The position numbers were made by a program, and so were the translations under genes. Below the pieces are notes generated by a model that saw nothing but the letters and a program-made list of their open reading frames with translations, did not search any database and had not been told where the DNA came from. DNA of 64,000 nt from Alkalibacter mobilis (GTDB lineage: Bacteria > Bacillota > Clostridia > Eubacteriales > Alkalibacteraceae): positions 1 through 64,000 of the forward strand of contig NZ_JADNRK010000003.1 of assembly GCF_015594845.1 (NCBI RefSeq), in the 5' to 3' direction. This document shows positions 29,052 through 37,442 of the stretch, one piece after another (position 1 is the first letter of the stretch; each line of letters opens with the position of its first letter).

Positions 29052-29891
29052 ATGTTTAAATTATTTGGAAAACAAAAGAAATTCAATGCTAAACAATTTA
29101 CACAAAAGGATGTGCCTCAGCAGCTTTACACAAAGTGCGACAACTGCAATGACATGATATACTATGAAGATTTGAAGTTGAACCTGGATGTCTGTCCTAA
29201 ATGCAGTCATCACATCCCCATAGGAGCCTACAGACGTTTGGAAATAACTTTAGACCCCGGTTCCTTTAGAGAATTCAACAGACATATAAAGACAGGCAAT
29301 CCTCTTGATTTCCCTACATATGAAGACAAGCTTGCCAAGGCTTCCAAAGCTTCGGGTATTAAAGAAGCCGTCATCACCGGTTATGGAGATATTCAAGGAA
29401 AAAGATCGGTCGTATGCGTAATGGACTCAAATTTCATGATGGGTTCCATGGGAAGCGTGGTAGGAGAAAAAATAACTCGAGCAATCGAAAAATCGATAAA
29501 ACACAAGATCCCCCTCATCATATTTTGCGCATCAGGCGGTGCACGGATGCAGGAGGGCATTGTCTCGCTAATGCAAATGGCAAAGGTCAGCAGCTCGCTG
29601 AAAAAGCACTCTGAAGAAGGCCTCTTGTACATAAGCATTTTGACCCACCCGACCACCGGTGGGGTCACTGCAAGTTTTGCCATGCTTGGGGACATCATAT
29701 TGGCCGAACCAGGAGCCTTGATAGGCTTTGCCGGTCCGAGGGTCATCAAGCAAACGATCCGACAGGATCTGCCTGAAGGATTTCAAAGTGCCCAATTTCT
29801 TCAAGACCACGGCTTTTTAGACAAAGTCGTCCATAGAAAAGACATGACACGGACACTTTCAAAAATCCTTAAGATCCATGGAGGTGAATAA
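29052..29891 (+). CDS. accD: Acetyl-CoA carboxylase carboxyltransferase beta subunit
   Basis: Forms the carboxyltransferase with AccA and moves CO2 from biotin to acetyl-CoA. The 279-residue protein starts with a four-cysteine zinc ribbon (C29/C32 and C48/C51), then the crotonase-like core with FMMGSMGSVVGEKITRAIE, FCASGGARMQEG and PTTGGVTASFAMLGD. The ATG has only a weak ribosome site (GGATAGG), so coupling to accC, 10 bases upstream, may matter. Its 3' end carries the GGAGGTG used by accA, whose start is one base past the accD stop. Confidence 0.96.
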   Translation: MFKLFGKQKKFNAKQFTQKDVPQQLYTKCDNCNDMIYYEDLKLNLDVCPKCSHHIPIGAYRRLEITLDPGSFREFNRHIKTGNPLDFPTYEDKLAKASKASGIKEAVITGYGDIQGKRSVVCVMDSNFMMGSMGSVVGEKITRAIEKSIKHKIPLIIFCASGGARMQEGIVSLMQMAKVSSSLKKHSEEGLLYISILTHPTTGGVTASFAMLGDIILAEPGALIGFAGPRVIKQTIRQDLPEGFQSAQFLQDHGFLDKVVHRKDMTRTLSKILKIHGGE

Positions 29892-29892
29892 A

Positions 29893-30732
29893 ATGGACAA
29901 TAAATCAACCGTCATCGGCACGGAAGCATCGGCAATAAGACACAATCCATGGGAGAATGTCAACATTGCACGAAATAACCGACGACCAACTTCCAAGGAT
30001 TACATAGACACCATATTCGATAACTTCATGGAATTTCATGGAGACCGAGCCTACGGGGATGATCCTTCTACAATTGGCGGTATTGCAATGATCAACGATA
30101 TTCCCGTTACGGTAATAGGTCAGCAAAAGGGCCGAACTTTAGAAGAAAACCTGAAGCGCAATTTTGCAATGCCGTATCCCGAAGGTTACAGAAAAGCGTT
30201 GCGTCTGATGAAACAAGCTGAAAAATTCAAAAGACCCATAGTATGTTTCGTGGATACACCCGGTGCGTACTGTGGAATAGAGGCCGAAGAACGCGGCCAA
30301 GGTCATGCCATCGCAAATAATCTTTATGAAATAAGCTCTATCAGCGTCCCCATTATTTCCGTGGTCATAGGAGAGGGCGGCAGTGGCGGAGCCCTGGCTT
30401 TGAGCGTGGGTGATCGAATCTGGATGATGGAATACTCCGTCTATTCGATTTTGTCTCCTGAAGGCTTTGCATCCATTCTTTGGAAGGACAGTTCAAAGGC
30501 CGAAGAAGCTGCCAGGCTTATGAAGCTTACTTCTTATGATCTGTTTGAATTGGGAATATCTGAAAAAATAATTCCCGAGCCTGACGGTGGTCTTACCGTG
30601 GATTCAAACAGCAGGGAGACCATGAGCTATCTGAAGGAACAATTGTTGACCGAACTAAAACTACTAAAATCTCTGCCTGAAAAAACCCTCTTGAAAAAGA
30701 GATATCAAAAATACAGAAGCATGGGCTTGTGA
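29893..30732 (+). CDS. accA: Acetyl-CoA carboxylase carboxyltransferase alpha subunit
   Basis: Partner of AccD in the carboxyltransferase. Recognisable parts are FHGDRAYGDD, IGQQKGRTLEENLKRNFAMP, EGYRKALRLMKQAEKFKRPI, FVDTPGAYCGIEAEERGQG and IGEGGSGGALALSVGD. The ATG at 29893, six bases after GGAGGTG, gives 279 residues, about 40 shorter than the E. coli protein because most of the N-terminal helical extension is missing. Short AccA forms are common in Firmicutes, so this is not a truncation. The start at 29878 would place the ribosome site inside the gene and is rejected. Confidence 0.96.
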   Translation: MDNKSTVIGTEASAIRHNPWENVNIARNNRRPTSKDYIDTIFDNFMEFHGDRAYGDDPSTIGGIAMINDIPVTVIGQQKGRTLEENLKRNFAMPYPEGYRKALRLMKQAEKFKRPIVCFVDTPGAYCGIEAEERGQGHAIANNLYEISSISVPIISVVIGEGGSGGALALSVGDRIWMMEYSVYSILSPEGFASILWKDSSKAEEAARLMKLTSYDLFELGISEKIIPEPDGGLTVDSNSRETMSYLKEQLLTELKLLKSLPEKTLLKKRYQKYRSMGL

Positions 30733-30751
30733 TTTTAGGAAGGAGCAAGAT

Positions 30752-31726
30752 TTGGATACATGTAAAATTATAGCCGCCGGTAAAGCAGCGGCACAAAGGA
30801 CAGTCACCAACGATGACCTTTCAAAGATAGTGGAAACAAACGACGAATGGATATCATCGCGAACCGGCATAAGCCGGCGCCAGATCACATTCGATGAATC
30901 CACCACTGATCTGGCTTACAGGGCTTCAGTTGATGCAATAAACAAAAGTGGAATAGATAAAAATACTATAGATCTTATAATAGTAGCAACAATATCCCCT
31001 GATTTCTTCATGCCTTCGACTGCATCCATGTTACAATATAGATTGGGACTTAATGAAAATAATGTAACAGCATTCGATTTAAACGCTGCATGCACAGGGC
31101 TGATATATGCAATACAGGTAGCTGACAAATTCATAAAATCGGGTTCCGTCAGAAGAGCTCTTGTTGTTGGAAGTGAAACTCTCTCACGAACTATAGATTG
31201 GAACGACAGAGGTACTTGCGTTTTATTCGGCGATGGAGCGGGCGCACTGCTTCTGGAGAGATCCGATTCAGGGATAATGGCGGATTATACAAACTCCCGA
31301 GGCGATGCGGAAATGAATCTAGTTCTTCCGGCACTTCCATTGGATAGCCCGTTTTCTTCAAAATTGGACAGTCCCCCATCAAAGATGACAATGAATGGCG
31401 GTGAAATATTCAAGTTTGCCACTTTTGCAATCAAGGATACCATCGACAACCTTCTGAGATCCTCAAGAATTGAAATTGAAGACATATCTTTGGTCATTCC
31501 CCATCAGGCAAACGGGAGAATAATCTCAAAGGTTAGCAAGTTAACAAAAATCCCCTTGGAAAAGTTCTATCTGAATCTATCGAAGTACGGCAATACTTCA
31601 TCAGCGAGCATTGGCCTGGCACTTGCCGAGGCCATGGAAGATGGACTGATAAAAAAGGGTGACAAAGTGCTTCTCGTAGGTTTTGGCGGCGGTCTTACCT
31701 GGGGTGGCGTCATTCATGAGTTTTAA
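30752..31726 (+). CDS. fabH: 3-oxoacyl-ACP synthase III
   Basis: Condenses an acyl-CoA primer with malonyl-ACP to start fatty-acid synthesis, and so shapes branched or straight-chain composition. The 324-residue thiolase-fold protein has the C-H-N triad: C114 in LNAACTGLIYA, H251 in IPHQANGRI and N281 in KYGNTSSASIG. The C-terminal GFGGGLTWGG is typical. The start is TTG at 30752, seven bases after AAGGAG. Primer preference cannot be read from the sequence. A short hairpin lies in the 60-base gap before acpP. Confidence 0.96.
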   Translation: MDTCKIIAAGKAAAQRTVTNDDLSKIVETNDEWISSRTGISRRQITFDESTTDLAYRASVDAINKSGIDKNTIDLIIVATISPDFFMPSTASMLQYRLGLNENNVTAFDLNAACTGLIYAIQVADKFIKSGSVRRALVVGSETLSRTIDWNDRGTCVLFGDGAGALLLERSDSGIMADYTNSRGDAEMNLVLPALPLDSPFSSKLDSPPSKMTMNGGEIFKFATFAIKDTIDNLLRSSRIEIEDISLVIPHQANGRIISKVSKLTKIPLEKFYLNLSKYGNTSSASIGLALAEAMEDGLIKKGDKVLLVGFGGGLTWGGVIHEF

Positions 31727-31792
31727 CAAAAATCAATCAATCAACAAAGGAAAATCCTTTGAAATAAAAAAACAATTACGGAGGTAATGATA

Positions 31793-32023
31793 ATGATTAA
31801 AGAAAAAGTAACTGATATTTTAGTAGAAGAACTAGGTGTGGAAGTTGAAGAGGTAGTTGACAGCGCAAACATTCAAGAAGACCTGGGTGCCGACTCTTTG
31901 GCAATCGTAGAAATCGTAATGGCTTTCGAAGACGAATTCGACATAAAAATTCCTGAGGAAGATGCTGCTTCCATGATAACAGTTAAAGACATCGTCGAAT
32001 ATTTGGAAAACAAACTGGGTTAA
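31793..32023 (+). CDS. acpP: Acyl carrier protein
   Basis: A 76-residue acidic four-helix carrier of growing acyl chains. The phosphopantetheine attachment serine is S35 in LGADSLAIVEIV. The helix II acidic face (EDEFDIKIPEEDA) is the docking surface for Fab enzymes. The ATG at 31793 is chosen because GGAGG ends eight bases before it; the ATG at 31787 is only two bases from it. The gene is between fabH and fabD, a common Clostridial order. It stands somewhat apart from its neighbours (66 bases after fabH), fitting extra expression. Confidence 0.97.
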   Translation: MIKEKVTDILVEELGVEVEEVVDSANIQEDLGADSLAIVEIVMAFEDEFDIKIPEEDAASMITVKDIVEYLENKLG

Positions 32024-32027
32024 CCAA

Positions 32028-32975
32028 ATGTCCGAAAATAAAATTGCTATGATATTTCCCGGCCAGGGGGCACAGTCCCCCGGAATGGCCAGGGAACTTT
32101 ACGAAAATTTTGATGAAGCACGAGAGATCTTTGAGAGATCAGAAGAAACTTTGCCTTTCAACGTAAAGGAACTTTGCTTTGAAGGTCCCTCATCAATCTT
32201 GGATAACACGGTTTATGCACAACCATGCCTACTAACTGCTTCCATGGCAGCTTTAGAAGTCTTGCGAAGTAAAACTGAATTGCACCCTGACTTTTATGCC
32301 GGACTGTCACTTGGTGAGTACACCGCTTTGACTGCATCCGGAGTTTTTGGTTTTGAAGAGGCTCTCAATTTAGTACACAACAGAGGCAAGTTTATGGAAT
32401 CCGCCGTACCCCAAGGTTTGGGAACCATGGCCGCAATTATCGGACTTGATCCCGCTACCATAGAAGAATCGTGTCTGGCAGCATCCGGCCTTGGAATTGT
32501 GGAAGTCGCCAATTACAATTATTCCGGACAGACCGTCATCGGCGGAGAAGTTTCTGCAGTGGAAAAAGCAATGGAGATTTGCCTCGAGAAGGGAGCAAAA
32601 AGAGCAGTTCCGCTAAGCGTAAGCGGCCCTTTTCATACTTCCATGTTGAAGCAGGCCTCTCATGATCTGACTGCATTTTTGCAAAATTTTACTCTTTCGG
32701 CAATGAATGTTCCCGTCATATCAAACTACACTGCAAAACCTTACGAAAGCTTAGCCGTAGTCAAGGAGTTTTTGTCCATGCAAGTGATCTCGCCGGTTCG
32801 ATGGCAGCAAAGTGTTGTGTACATGATCGAATCAGGGGTGGATACCTTTATTGAGATCGGTCCTGGCAAGACTTTGACTAACTTCATAAAAAGAATAGAC
32901 AAAAAAGTCAGGACTTTGAATGTTGAAGACTTGAAATCTCTTGAAAATACTTTGAAGATTTTGGAGGATAAATAA
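32028..32975 (+). CDS. fabD: Malonyl-CoA:ACP transacylase
   Basis: Loads malonate from CoA onto ACP. The 315-residue protein shows the N-terminal FPGQGAQSPGMA, the nucleophile S94 in GLSLGEYTAL and the catalytic H203 in GPFHTSML. The C-terminal FIEIGPGKTLTNFIKRI is standard. It starts four bases after the acpP stop. Its own 3' end includes the GGAGG for fabG, whose ATG abuts the fabD stop without a gap. Confidence 0.96.
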   Translation: MSENKIAMIFPGQGAQSPGMARELYENFDEAREIFERSEETLPFNVKELCFEGPSSILDNTVYAQPCLLTASMAALEVLRSKTELHPDFYAGLSLGEYTALTASGVFGFEEALNLVHNRGKFMESAVPQGLGTMAAIIGLDPATIEESCLAASGLGIVEVANYNYSGQTVIGGEVSAVEKAMEICLEKGAKRAVPLSVSGPFHTSMLKQASHDLTAFLQNFTLSAMNVPVISNYTAKPYESLAVVKEFLSMQVISPVRWQQSVVYMIESGVDTFIEIGPGKTLTNFIKRIDKKVRTLNVEDLKSLENTLKILEDK

Positions 32976-33716
32976 ATGTTGGAAAACAAGACTGCTGTAG
33001 TTACAGGTGGTACCAGGGGAATCGGCCGAGCTATAGTGCTTAAACTGTCTCAAATGGGAGCAAATGTAGTTTTCAATTACAGATCCAACGATGCCATGGC
33101 CCAGGAACTTGTGGAACTAATCCAGGCTACCGGAAAAAAAGCTTTGGCAGTAAAAGGAGACGTTAAAGATTTCAACGATGCTGCCGAACTGATCGCTCTG
33201 ACCGTCAAAACATTCGGATCTATTGATATTTTGGTAAATAATGCAGGAATAACAAAGGATTCATTAATTTTAAGAATGACCGAAGAGGATTTTGACGATG
33301 TAATAAATACAAATCTAAAGGGCACTTTCAATTGCATCAAGCATGCGGCCAAACCCATGCTGAAGGCAAAAAAGGGCCGAATAATAAATATGGCTTCCGT
33401 TATCGGTTTGATAGGAAATCCAGGACAGGCAAATTACGCCGCTTCAAAAGCCGGCATAATCGGACTCACCAAGGCAGTTGCAAAAGAGTTCGCCACAAGA
33501 GGGATCACTGTCAATGCCATAGCGCCAGGTTTCATAGAATCCGATATGACCGACAAACTATCCGACGATCAAAAATCTGCCATATTGAAGAACATACCCG
33601 CCGGAAGCCTGGGCAGTGCAGAGGATGTAGCTTCTCTTGTAGGGTACCTGTCAACGGACGAAGCGAAATACATAACCGGTCAAGTCATCAATGTTGATGG
33701 CGGCATGGTTGTTTAG
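32976..33716 (+). CDS. fabG: 3-oxoacyl-ACP reductase
   Basis: NADPH-dependent short-chain dehydrogenase for the first reduction of each elongation cycle. The 246-residue protein has the cofactor loop TGGTRGIGRAI (10-20), the NNAG motif and the S141/Y154/K158 catalytic set (NMASVIG, YAASKAG). The end VNVDGGMVV is typical of FabG. The ATG immediately follows the fabD stop, with GGAGG eight bases before it inside fabD. fabF follows after 12 bases. Confidence 0.96.
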   Translation: MLENKTAVVTGGTRGIGRAIVLKLSQMGANVVFNYRSNDAMAQELVELIQATGKKALAVKGDVKDFNDAAELIALTVKTFGSIDILVNNAGITKDSLILRMTEEDFDDVINTNLKGTFNCIKHAAKPMLKAKKGRIINMASVIGLIGNPGQANYAASKAGIIGLTKAVAKEFATRGITVNAIAPGFIESDMTDKLSDDQKSAILKNIPAGSLGSAEDVASLVGYLSTDEAKYITGQVINVDGGMVV

Positions 33717-33728
33717 GAGGATGTTAAT

Positions 33729-34970
33729 ATGAATAGAGTCGTCATCACAGGAATGGGAGCAATTACTCCACTGGGCGAGGATGTAAATGAATTTTGGGAA
33801 AATGTTAAATCAGGGAAATGCGGTATAGACAGAATAAGCAGATTCGATATAACAGGATTTGATGTCACCATGGCCGCTGAAGTCAAATCATTTGATCCCG
33901 AAAGATATATCCACAAAAGAGAATTGAAAAGACTTGATAGATATTCACAGTTTGCCATATATGCTTCACACCAGGCATACGATGATTCAGGTCTGGCAGA
34001 TTGTGAATTTGACAGAGAAAGATTCGGGGTCATCGTTTCCAGCGGGATCGGCGGGATCGAGACTTTTTACGAGCAAACAAAAAAACAGATCGAAAAGGGT
34101 TTTGACAGAATTTCTCCATACTTCATACCAATGATGATCCCCAACATGGCTGCAGGCAATGTAGCGATAGCTCTAGAAGCCAAAGGTCCCTGTCTTTCAG
34201 TGGTTACAGCCTGCGCTTCTGCCACAAATGCCATAGGGGAAGCATTTCATAAAATAAGATCCGGAATCATGGATGTAGCCGTTGCAGGCGGAAGTGAAGC
34301 TTCCGTATGCGAAACGGGTGTAGCGGGATTCATGTCAATGAAGGCACTGAGTACATCCGACGATCCCTTAAGAGCTTCAATCCCTTTCGACAAGGACAGG
34401 GACGGATTCGTTATGGGAGAAGGCGCCGGAGTTTTGATATTGGAGTCGTTGGATCATGCTCTCAAAAGAAATGCCCGGATCTACGGTGAAATCGTAGGCT
34501 ATGGAGCAACATGCGATGCTTATCACATAACGTCCCCTGCACCCGAAGGTGAAGGTGGTGGAAGAGCGATGAAACTGGCTGTTTCCGATGCCAATTTGGC
34601 GCTTGAAGATGTTTCGTATATAAACGCTCACGGCACGAGCACCTACTACAACGATCTTAACGAAAGCGCCGCAATAAAAAACCTGTTTGGAGATCACATA
34701 AAATCTCTTGCAGTCAGCTCTACAAAATCTATGATCGGACATCTGTTGGGCGCTTCAGGCGGAGTAGAGGCAATCGTTTGTGTAAAAGCTCTGGAAGAAG
34801 GGTTCATACCACCTACTGCAGGTTATAAAAACCCTGATCCTGAATGTACCCTTGATTATGTACCGAATGTGGGCAGAAAACAGGACATCTCAGTTGCCCT
34901 TTCAAATTCTTTGGGATTTGGCGGACATAATGCTACCATTGCCTTTAAAAAATGGCAGGAACAGGAGTAA
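33729..34970 (+). CDS. fabF: 3-oxoacyl-ACP synthase II
   Basis: Elongating condensing enzyme, 413 residues. The C-H-H triad is C162 in [15 protein letters not shown]301 in [11 protein letters not shown] and H338 in [12 protein letters not shown], with the conserved K333. AGGAGG lies upstream of the ATG. There is no fabB in the window, so FabF presumably handles all elongation rounds, unless another synthase exists elsewhere. It is followed closely by fabZ, whose ribosome site overlaps the fabF end. Confidence 0.97.
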   Translation: MNRVVITGMGAITPLGEDVNEFWENVKSGKCGIDRISRFDITGFDVTMAAEVKSFDPERYIHKRELKRLDRYSQFAIYASHQAYDDSGLADCEFDRERFGVIVSSGIGGIETFYEQTKKQIEKGFDRISPYFIPMMIPNMAAGNVAIALEAKGPCLSVVTACASATNAIGEAFHKIRSGIMDVAVAGGSEASVCETGVAGFMSMKALSTSDDPLRASIPFDKDRDGFVMGEGAGVLILESLDHALKRNARIYGEIVGYGATCDAYHITSPAPEGEGGGRAMKLAVSDANLALEDVSYINAHGTSTYYNDLNESAAIKNLFGDHIKSLAVSSTKSMIGHLLGASGGVEAIVCVKALEEGFIPPTAGYKNPDPECTLDYVPNVGRKQDISVALSNSLGFGGHNATIAFKKWQEQE

Positions 34971-34974
34971 GCGT

Positions 34975-35400
34975 ATGATACTTAACAGCAATCAGATCCA
35001 AGAAATCATTCCACACAGATATCCTTTTTTGCTGATCGACAGAATCACGGAATTGGAACCGGGCATAAAAGCCGTAGGAGTAAAAAATGTAACTGCAAAC
35101 GAATATTTCTTTCAAGGCCATTTCCCACAGGAACATGTAATGCCGGGAGTGTTGATCATCGAAGCTTTAGCCCAAGTCGGAGCTGTAGCTCTGTTGAGCC
35201 TGGAGGAAAACAAGGGTAAAATCGCATATTTTGGCGGAATAAAAAAAGCCAAATTTAAAAGAAAAGTCATCCCGGGAGATACGTTGATACTTGAAACTGA
35301 AATCATCCGCAGCATGGCCGGTGTCGGAATTGGAAAAGCAACGGCATACTGCGATGGTGAAATATGTGTAGAGGCTGAACTGACCTTTGCCGTTCAATAA
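34975..35400 (+). CDS. fabZ: 3-hydroxyacyl-ACP dehydratase
   Basis: A hot-dog-fold dehydratase of 141 residues that makes trans-2-enoyl-ACP, the FabV substrate. The start region [14 protein letters not shown] and the active-site H49 and E63 ([20 protein letters not shown]) are clear. The ATG at 34975 follows AGGAG by seven bases; the longer open frame from 34852 lies inside fabF and is rejected. It is the last gene of the operon, with a terminator directly after its stop. No fabA-type isomerase is visible, so the route to unsaturated fatty acids is not shown here. Confidence 0.96.
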   Translation: MILNSNQIQEIIPHRYPFLLIDRITELEPGIKAVGVKNVTANEYFFQGHFPQEHVMPGVLIIEALAQVGAVALLSLEENKGKIAYFGGIKKAKFKRKVIPGDTLILETEIIRSMAGVGIGKATAYCDGEICVEAELTFAVQ

Positions 35401-35420
35401 AGCGCTTATGCGCTTTTTTT
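35399..35420 (+). terminator. Terminator of the acc-fab operon
   Basis: AAAGCGC, a TTAT loop and GCGCT followed by seven T, overlapping the last base of the fabZ stop. Confidence 0.88.
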
Positions 35421-35488
35421 GTTTGGATAATTTATGATTGATAAATTATTCCCTTGGTGTCATACTGGAACATAAGGGGGGTGAAACA

Positions 35489-35986
35489 ATGATCTCTTTT
35501 GTTTTGGCTGTAGGAAAAAACAATGAAATGGGAGTTGACAACAAACTTCCCTGGCATTTGCCTTCAGACCTTAAGTATTTTAGAAAACTGACCGAAGGAA
35601 AACCCATGATCATGGGCAGAGAGACTTTTGAAAGCCTTCCCGGCATACTCCCAGGAAGACTCCACATAGTGTTGACAAGAGATCCTGATTACTCTGTTGA
35701 AAGTCCGCAGGTCACGATTGTAAATTCATTGGATGAACTTCTGGCCATGTTGTCACCAGGCCAGGATTACAACGTTATAGGAGGCAAAATGATATTCGAC
35801 CTTCTGCTGTCTTATGCCGACAGGATATATTTAACAAAAATCGATTCAACTTTTAATGCTGATACATATTTTTCTGAACCGGATCCCAAGGATTGGGAGA
35901 TCGTAGAAGAAAAAGAGGGTACACTGGATGAGGAGAATACTCTCGTTCATAAATTTATAATTATGGACAGAAAAAAGGAAAGATGA
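35489..35986 (+). CDS. folA: Dihydrofolate reductase
   Basis: Reduces dihydrofolate to tetrahydrofolate with NADPH. The 165-residue protein has the usual DHFR plan: AVGKNNEMG, PWHLPSDLKYFRKLT with the catalytic D27, the cofactor motif IMGRETFESLPG, and IGGKMIFDLLLSYADRIYLTKI. The ATG at 35489 follows GGGGGTGA; the open frame from 35438 lacks a site and is rejected. No thyA is nearby. It sits alone between the fab operon terminator and its own terminator, whose stem includes the folA stop codon. Confidence 0.95.
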   Translation: MISFVLAVGKNNEMGVDNKLPWHLPSDLKYFRKLTEGKPMIMGRETFESLPGILPGRLHIVLTRDPDYSVESPQVTIVNSLDELLAMLSPGQDYNVIGGKMIFDLLLSYADRIYLTKIDSTFNADTYFSEPDPKDWEIVEEKEGTLDEENTLVHKFIIMDRKKER

Positions 35987-36005
35987 TCCCTCATCTTTCC
36001 TTTTT
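35971..36005. terminator. Bidirectional terminator, folA and metK
   Basis: GGAAAGATGA (35977-35986), a TCCC loop and TCATCTTTCC (35991-36000) form a perfect 10-base stem, with six A before it and five T after it. The folA TGA is the last three bases of the left arm, and the metK stop is nine bases beyond the right arm. Confidence 0.92.
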
Positions 36006-36008
36006 CCT

Positions 36009-37196
36009 TTATATTTCCGCTTCCACTCTCAGTATGTCCGCCCTGTCAGTTTTCTCCCAGGGAAGATCTATGTCGCTTCTTCCGAAGTGTCCGTAAGCTG
36101 CAGTCTTTTTGTAAATGGGTTTTCTTAGATCCAGGTCTCTGATCATGGCAGAAGGTCTAAGGTCAAAGTTTCTTTTTATGAGCTCTACAAGCTTCTCGTC
36201 ACTGACTTTTCCCGTGCCAAATGTCTCCACGTATATAGACACCGGCTTTGCTACGCCGATGGCATAAGCCAACTCAACTTCACACTTCTTTGCCAACCCT
36301 GCCGCCACAATATTTTTTGCAACGTATCTTGCAGCATAGGCACCCGATCTGTCGACCTTTGTAGGATCCTTTCCCGAAAACGCCCCTCCACCGTGTCTGC
36401 CATAACCTCCGTAGGTATCAACTATTATCTTTCTTCCTGTAAGGCCTGCATCGCCCTGTGGTCCCCCGATGACGAATCTACCGGTGGGATTTATATAAAT
36501 CATTGTCTTGTCGTCCAGGAAATCTTCATCTACCACCGGCTTGATCACATATTTGATGAGATCCCTCCTGATGGTATCCAAATCGATTTCCGGGCTGTGT
36601 TGTGTCGAAATAACTATGGCATCCACTCTAATGGGCTTGTCGTCCTGATATTCAATGGTAACTTGAGTTTTTCCATCAGGTCTTAAGTACTCCAAGGTCC
36701 CATTTTTTCTCACGTCTGTGAGCTTTCTGGAGAGTCTGTGTGCCAGTGATATAGGCAGTGGCATTAACTCGGGTGTTTCATCACAGGCAAATCCGAACAT
36801 CATACCTTGATCTCCCGCACCAATCTCAGCTTCGTTGCCTTCCTCTTCACCAGACTTGACCTCAAGAGACTTGTCAACCCCCATGGCAATATCTGCAGAT
36901 TGTTCGTTAATGGAAGTCAAAACAGCACAAGTGTCACAGTCAAAGCCATACTTTGCTCTGGTGTATCCAATTTCTCTGACAGTCTCCCTGACTATCTTTT
37001 GTATGTCAACGTAGCAGTCTGTGCTGATTTCTCCTGCTACCATCACCATCCCTGTAGTAACAAGTGTTTCACAGGCCACCCTGGCATCTGAATCTTGCTC
37101 AAGTATCGCATCGAGTATGGCATCGGAGATTTGATCGCACATTTTATCAGGATGCCCTTCAGTTACAGATTCTGAAGTAAATAATTTTTTTGTCAT
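36009..37196 (-). CDS. metK: S-adenosylmethionine synthetase
   Basis: Makes S-adenosylmethionine from methionine and ATP. The 395-residue protein shows [10 protein letters not shown] at the start, [15 protein letters not shown], the P-loop-like [16 protein letters not shown] and [10 protein letters not shown] near the end. The ATG at 37194-37196 is chosen because GGAGG is six bases upstream; the longer frame includes that site. Expression is controlled by a SAM-I riboswitch with a terminator just ahead, so high product concentration shuts the gene off. Confidence 0.97.
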   Translation of the reverse strand: MTKKLFTSESVTEGHPDKMCDQISDAILDAILEQDSDARVACETLVTTGMVMVAGEISTDCYVDIQKIVRETVREIGYTRAKYGFDCDTCAVLTSINEQSADIAMGVDKSLEVKSGEEEGNEAEIGAGDQGMMFGFACDETPELMPLPISLAHRLSRKLTDVRKNGTLEYLRPDGKTQVTIEYQDDKPIRVDAIVISTQHSPEIDLDTIRRDLIKYVIKPVVDEDFLDDKTMIYINPTGRFVIGGPQGDAGLTGRKIIVDTYGGYGRHGGGAFSGKDPTKVDRSGAYAARYVAKNIVAAGLAKKCEVELAYAIGVAKPVSIYVETFGTGKVSDEKLVELIKRNFDLRPSAMIRDLDLRKPIYKKTAAYGHFGRSDIDLPWEKTDRADILRVEAEI

Positions 37197-37233
37197 AAAT
37201 ATCCTCCATTCATTCAATAGTAAAGTAAATTAA

Positions 37234-37372
37234 GAAAACCCCGCCTGTTAAAGGACGGGGTCAAAGACCAAACAGTCCTTATCATTCAGATTATTCTGTA
37301 GGTATTGGCACCAAGCTAAATAGCCGGTTGCCGGGTTTCACAGGGCCTAGTCCCTCCACCACTCTGGATAAG
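37234..37372 (-). ncRNA. SAM-I (S-box) riboswitch with terminator
   Basis: On the minus strand the aptamer runs from CTTATCC (37366-37372) through AGAGTGGTGGAGGGACT, GGCCCTGTGAAACCCGG, CAACCGG and TTGGTGCCAATACC to GATAAG (37278-37283), which pairs with the first element as P1. A terminator follows: CCCCG and CGGGG in 37239-37260, then TTTT. The AAGGAC that overlaps the 3' strand of P1 can pair with GTCCTT in the terminator's left arm, giving the expected antiterminator. With SAM bound, P1 forms and transcription of metK stops. Confidence 0.95.
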
Positions 37373-37397
37373 GTAAATCTCTTATTCAATTGAAAAT

Positions 37398-37426
37398 ATC
37401 ATAGCACAGTTTATCTGTGGAGTCAA
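37398..37426 (-). promoter_or_regulatory. metK promoter
   Basis: On the minus strand TTGACT (37421-37426), a 17-base spacer and TATGAT (37398-37403), about 19 bases before the riboswitch P1. The spacer contains the inverted repeat CACAG-N5-CTGTG, which may be chance. Confidence 0.8.
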
Positions 37427-37442
37427 CAGTTGGTAGGTTTGA

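Noticed and set aside
31746-31760. AAAGGA-AAA-TCCTTT hairpin between fabH and acpP
   Set aside because: It has no following U-tract and a weak 6-base stem, so it is not called a terminator. It might be an RNA processing site.
34852-34974. N-terminal extension of fabZ by 41 codons
   Set aside because: It lies inside fabF in another frame, and the ribosome site supports the ATG at 34975.
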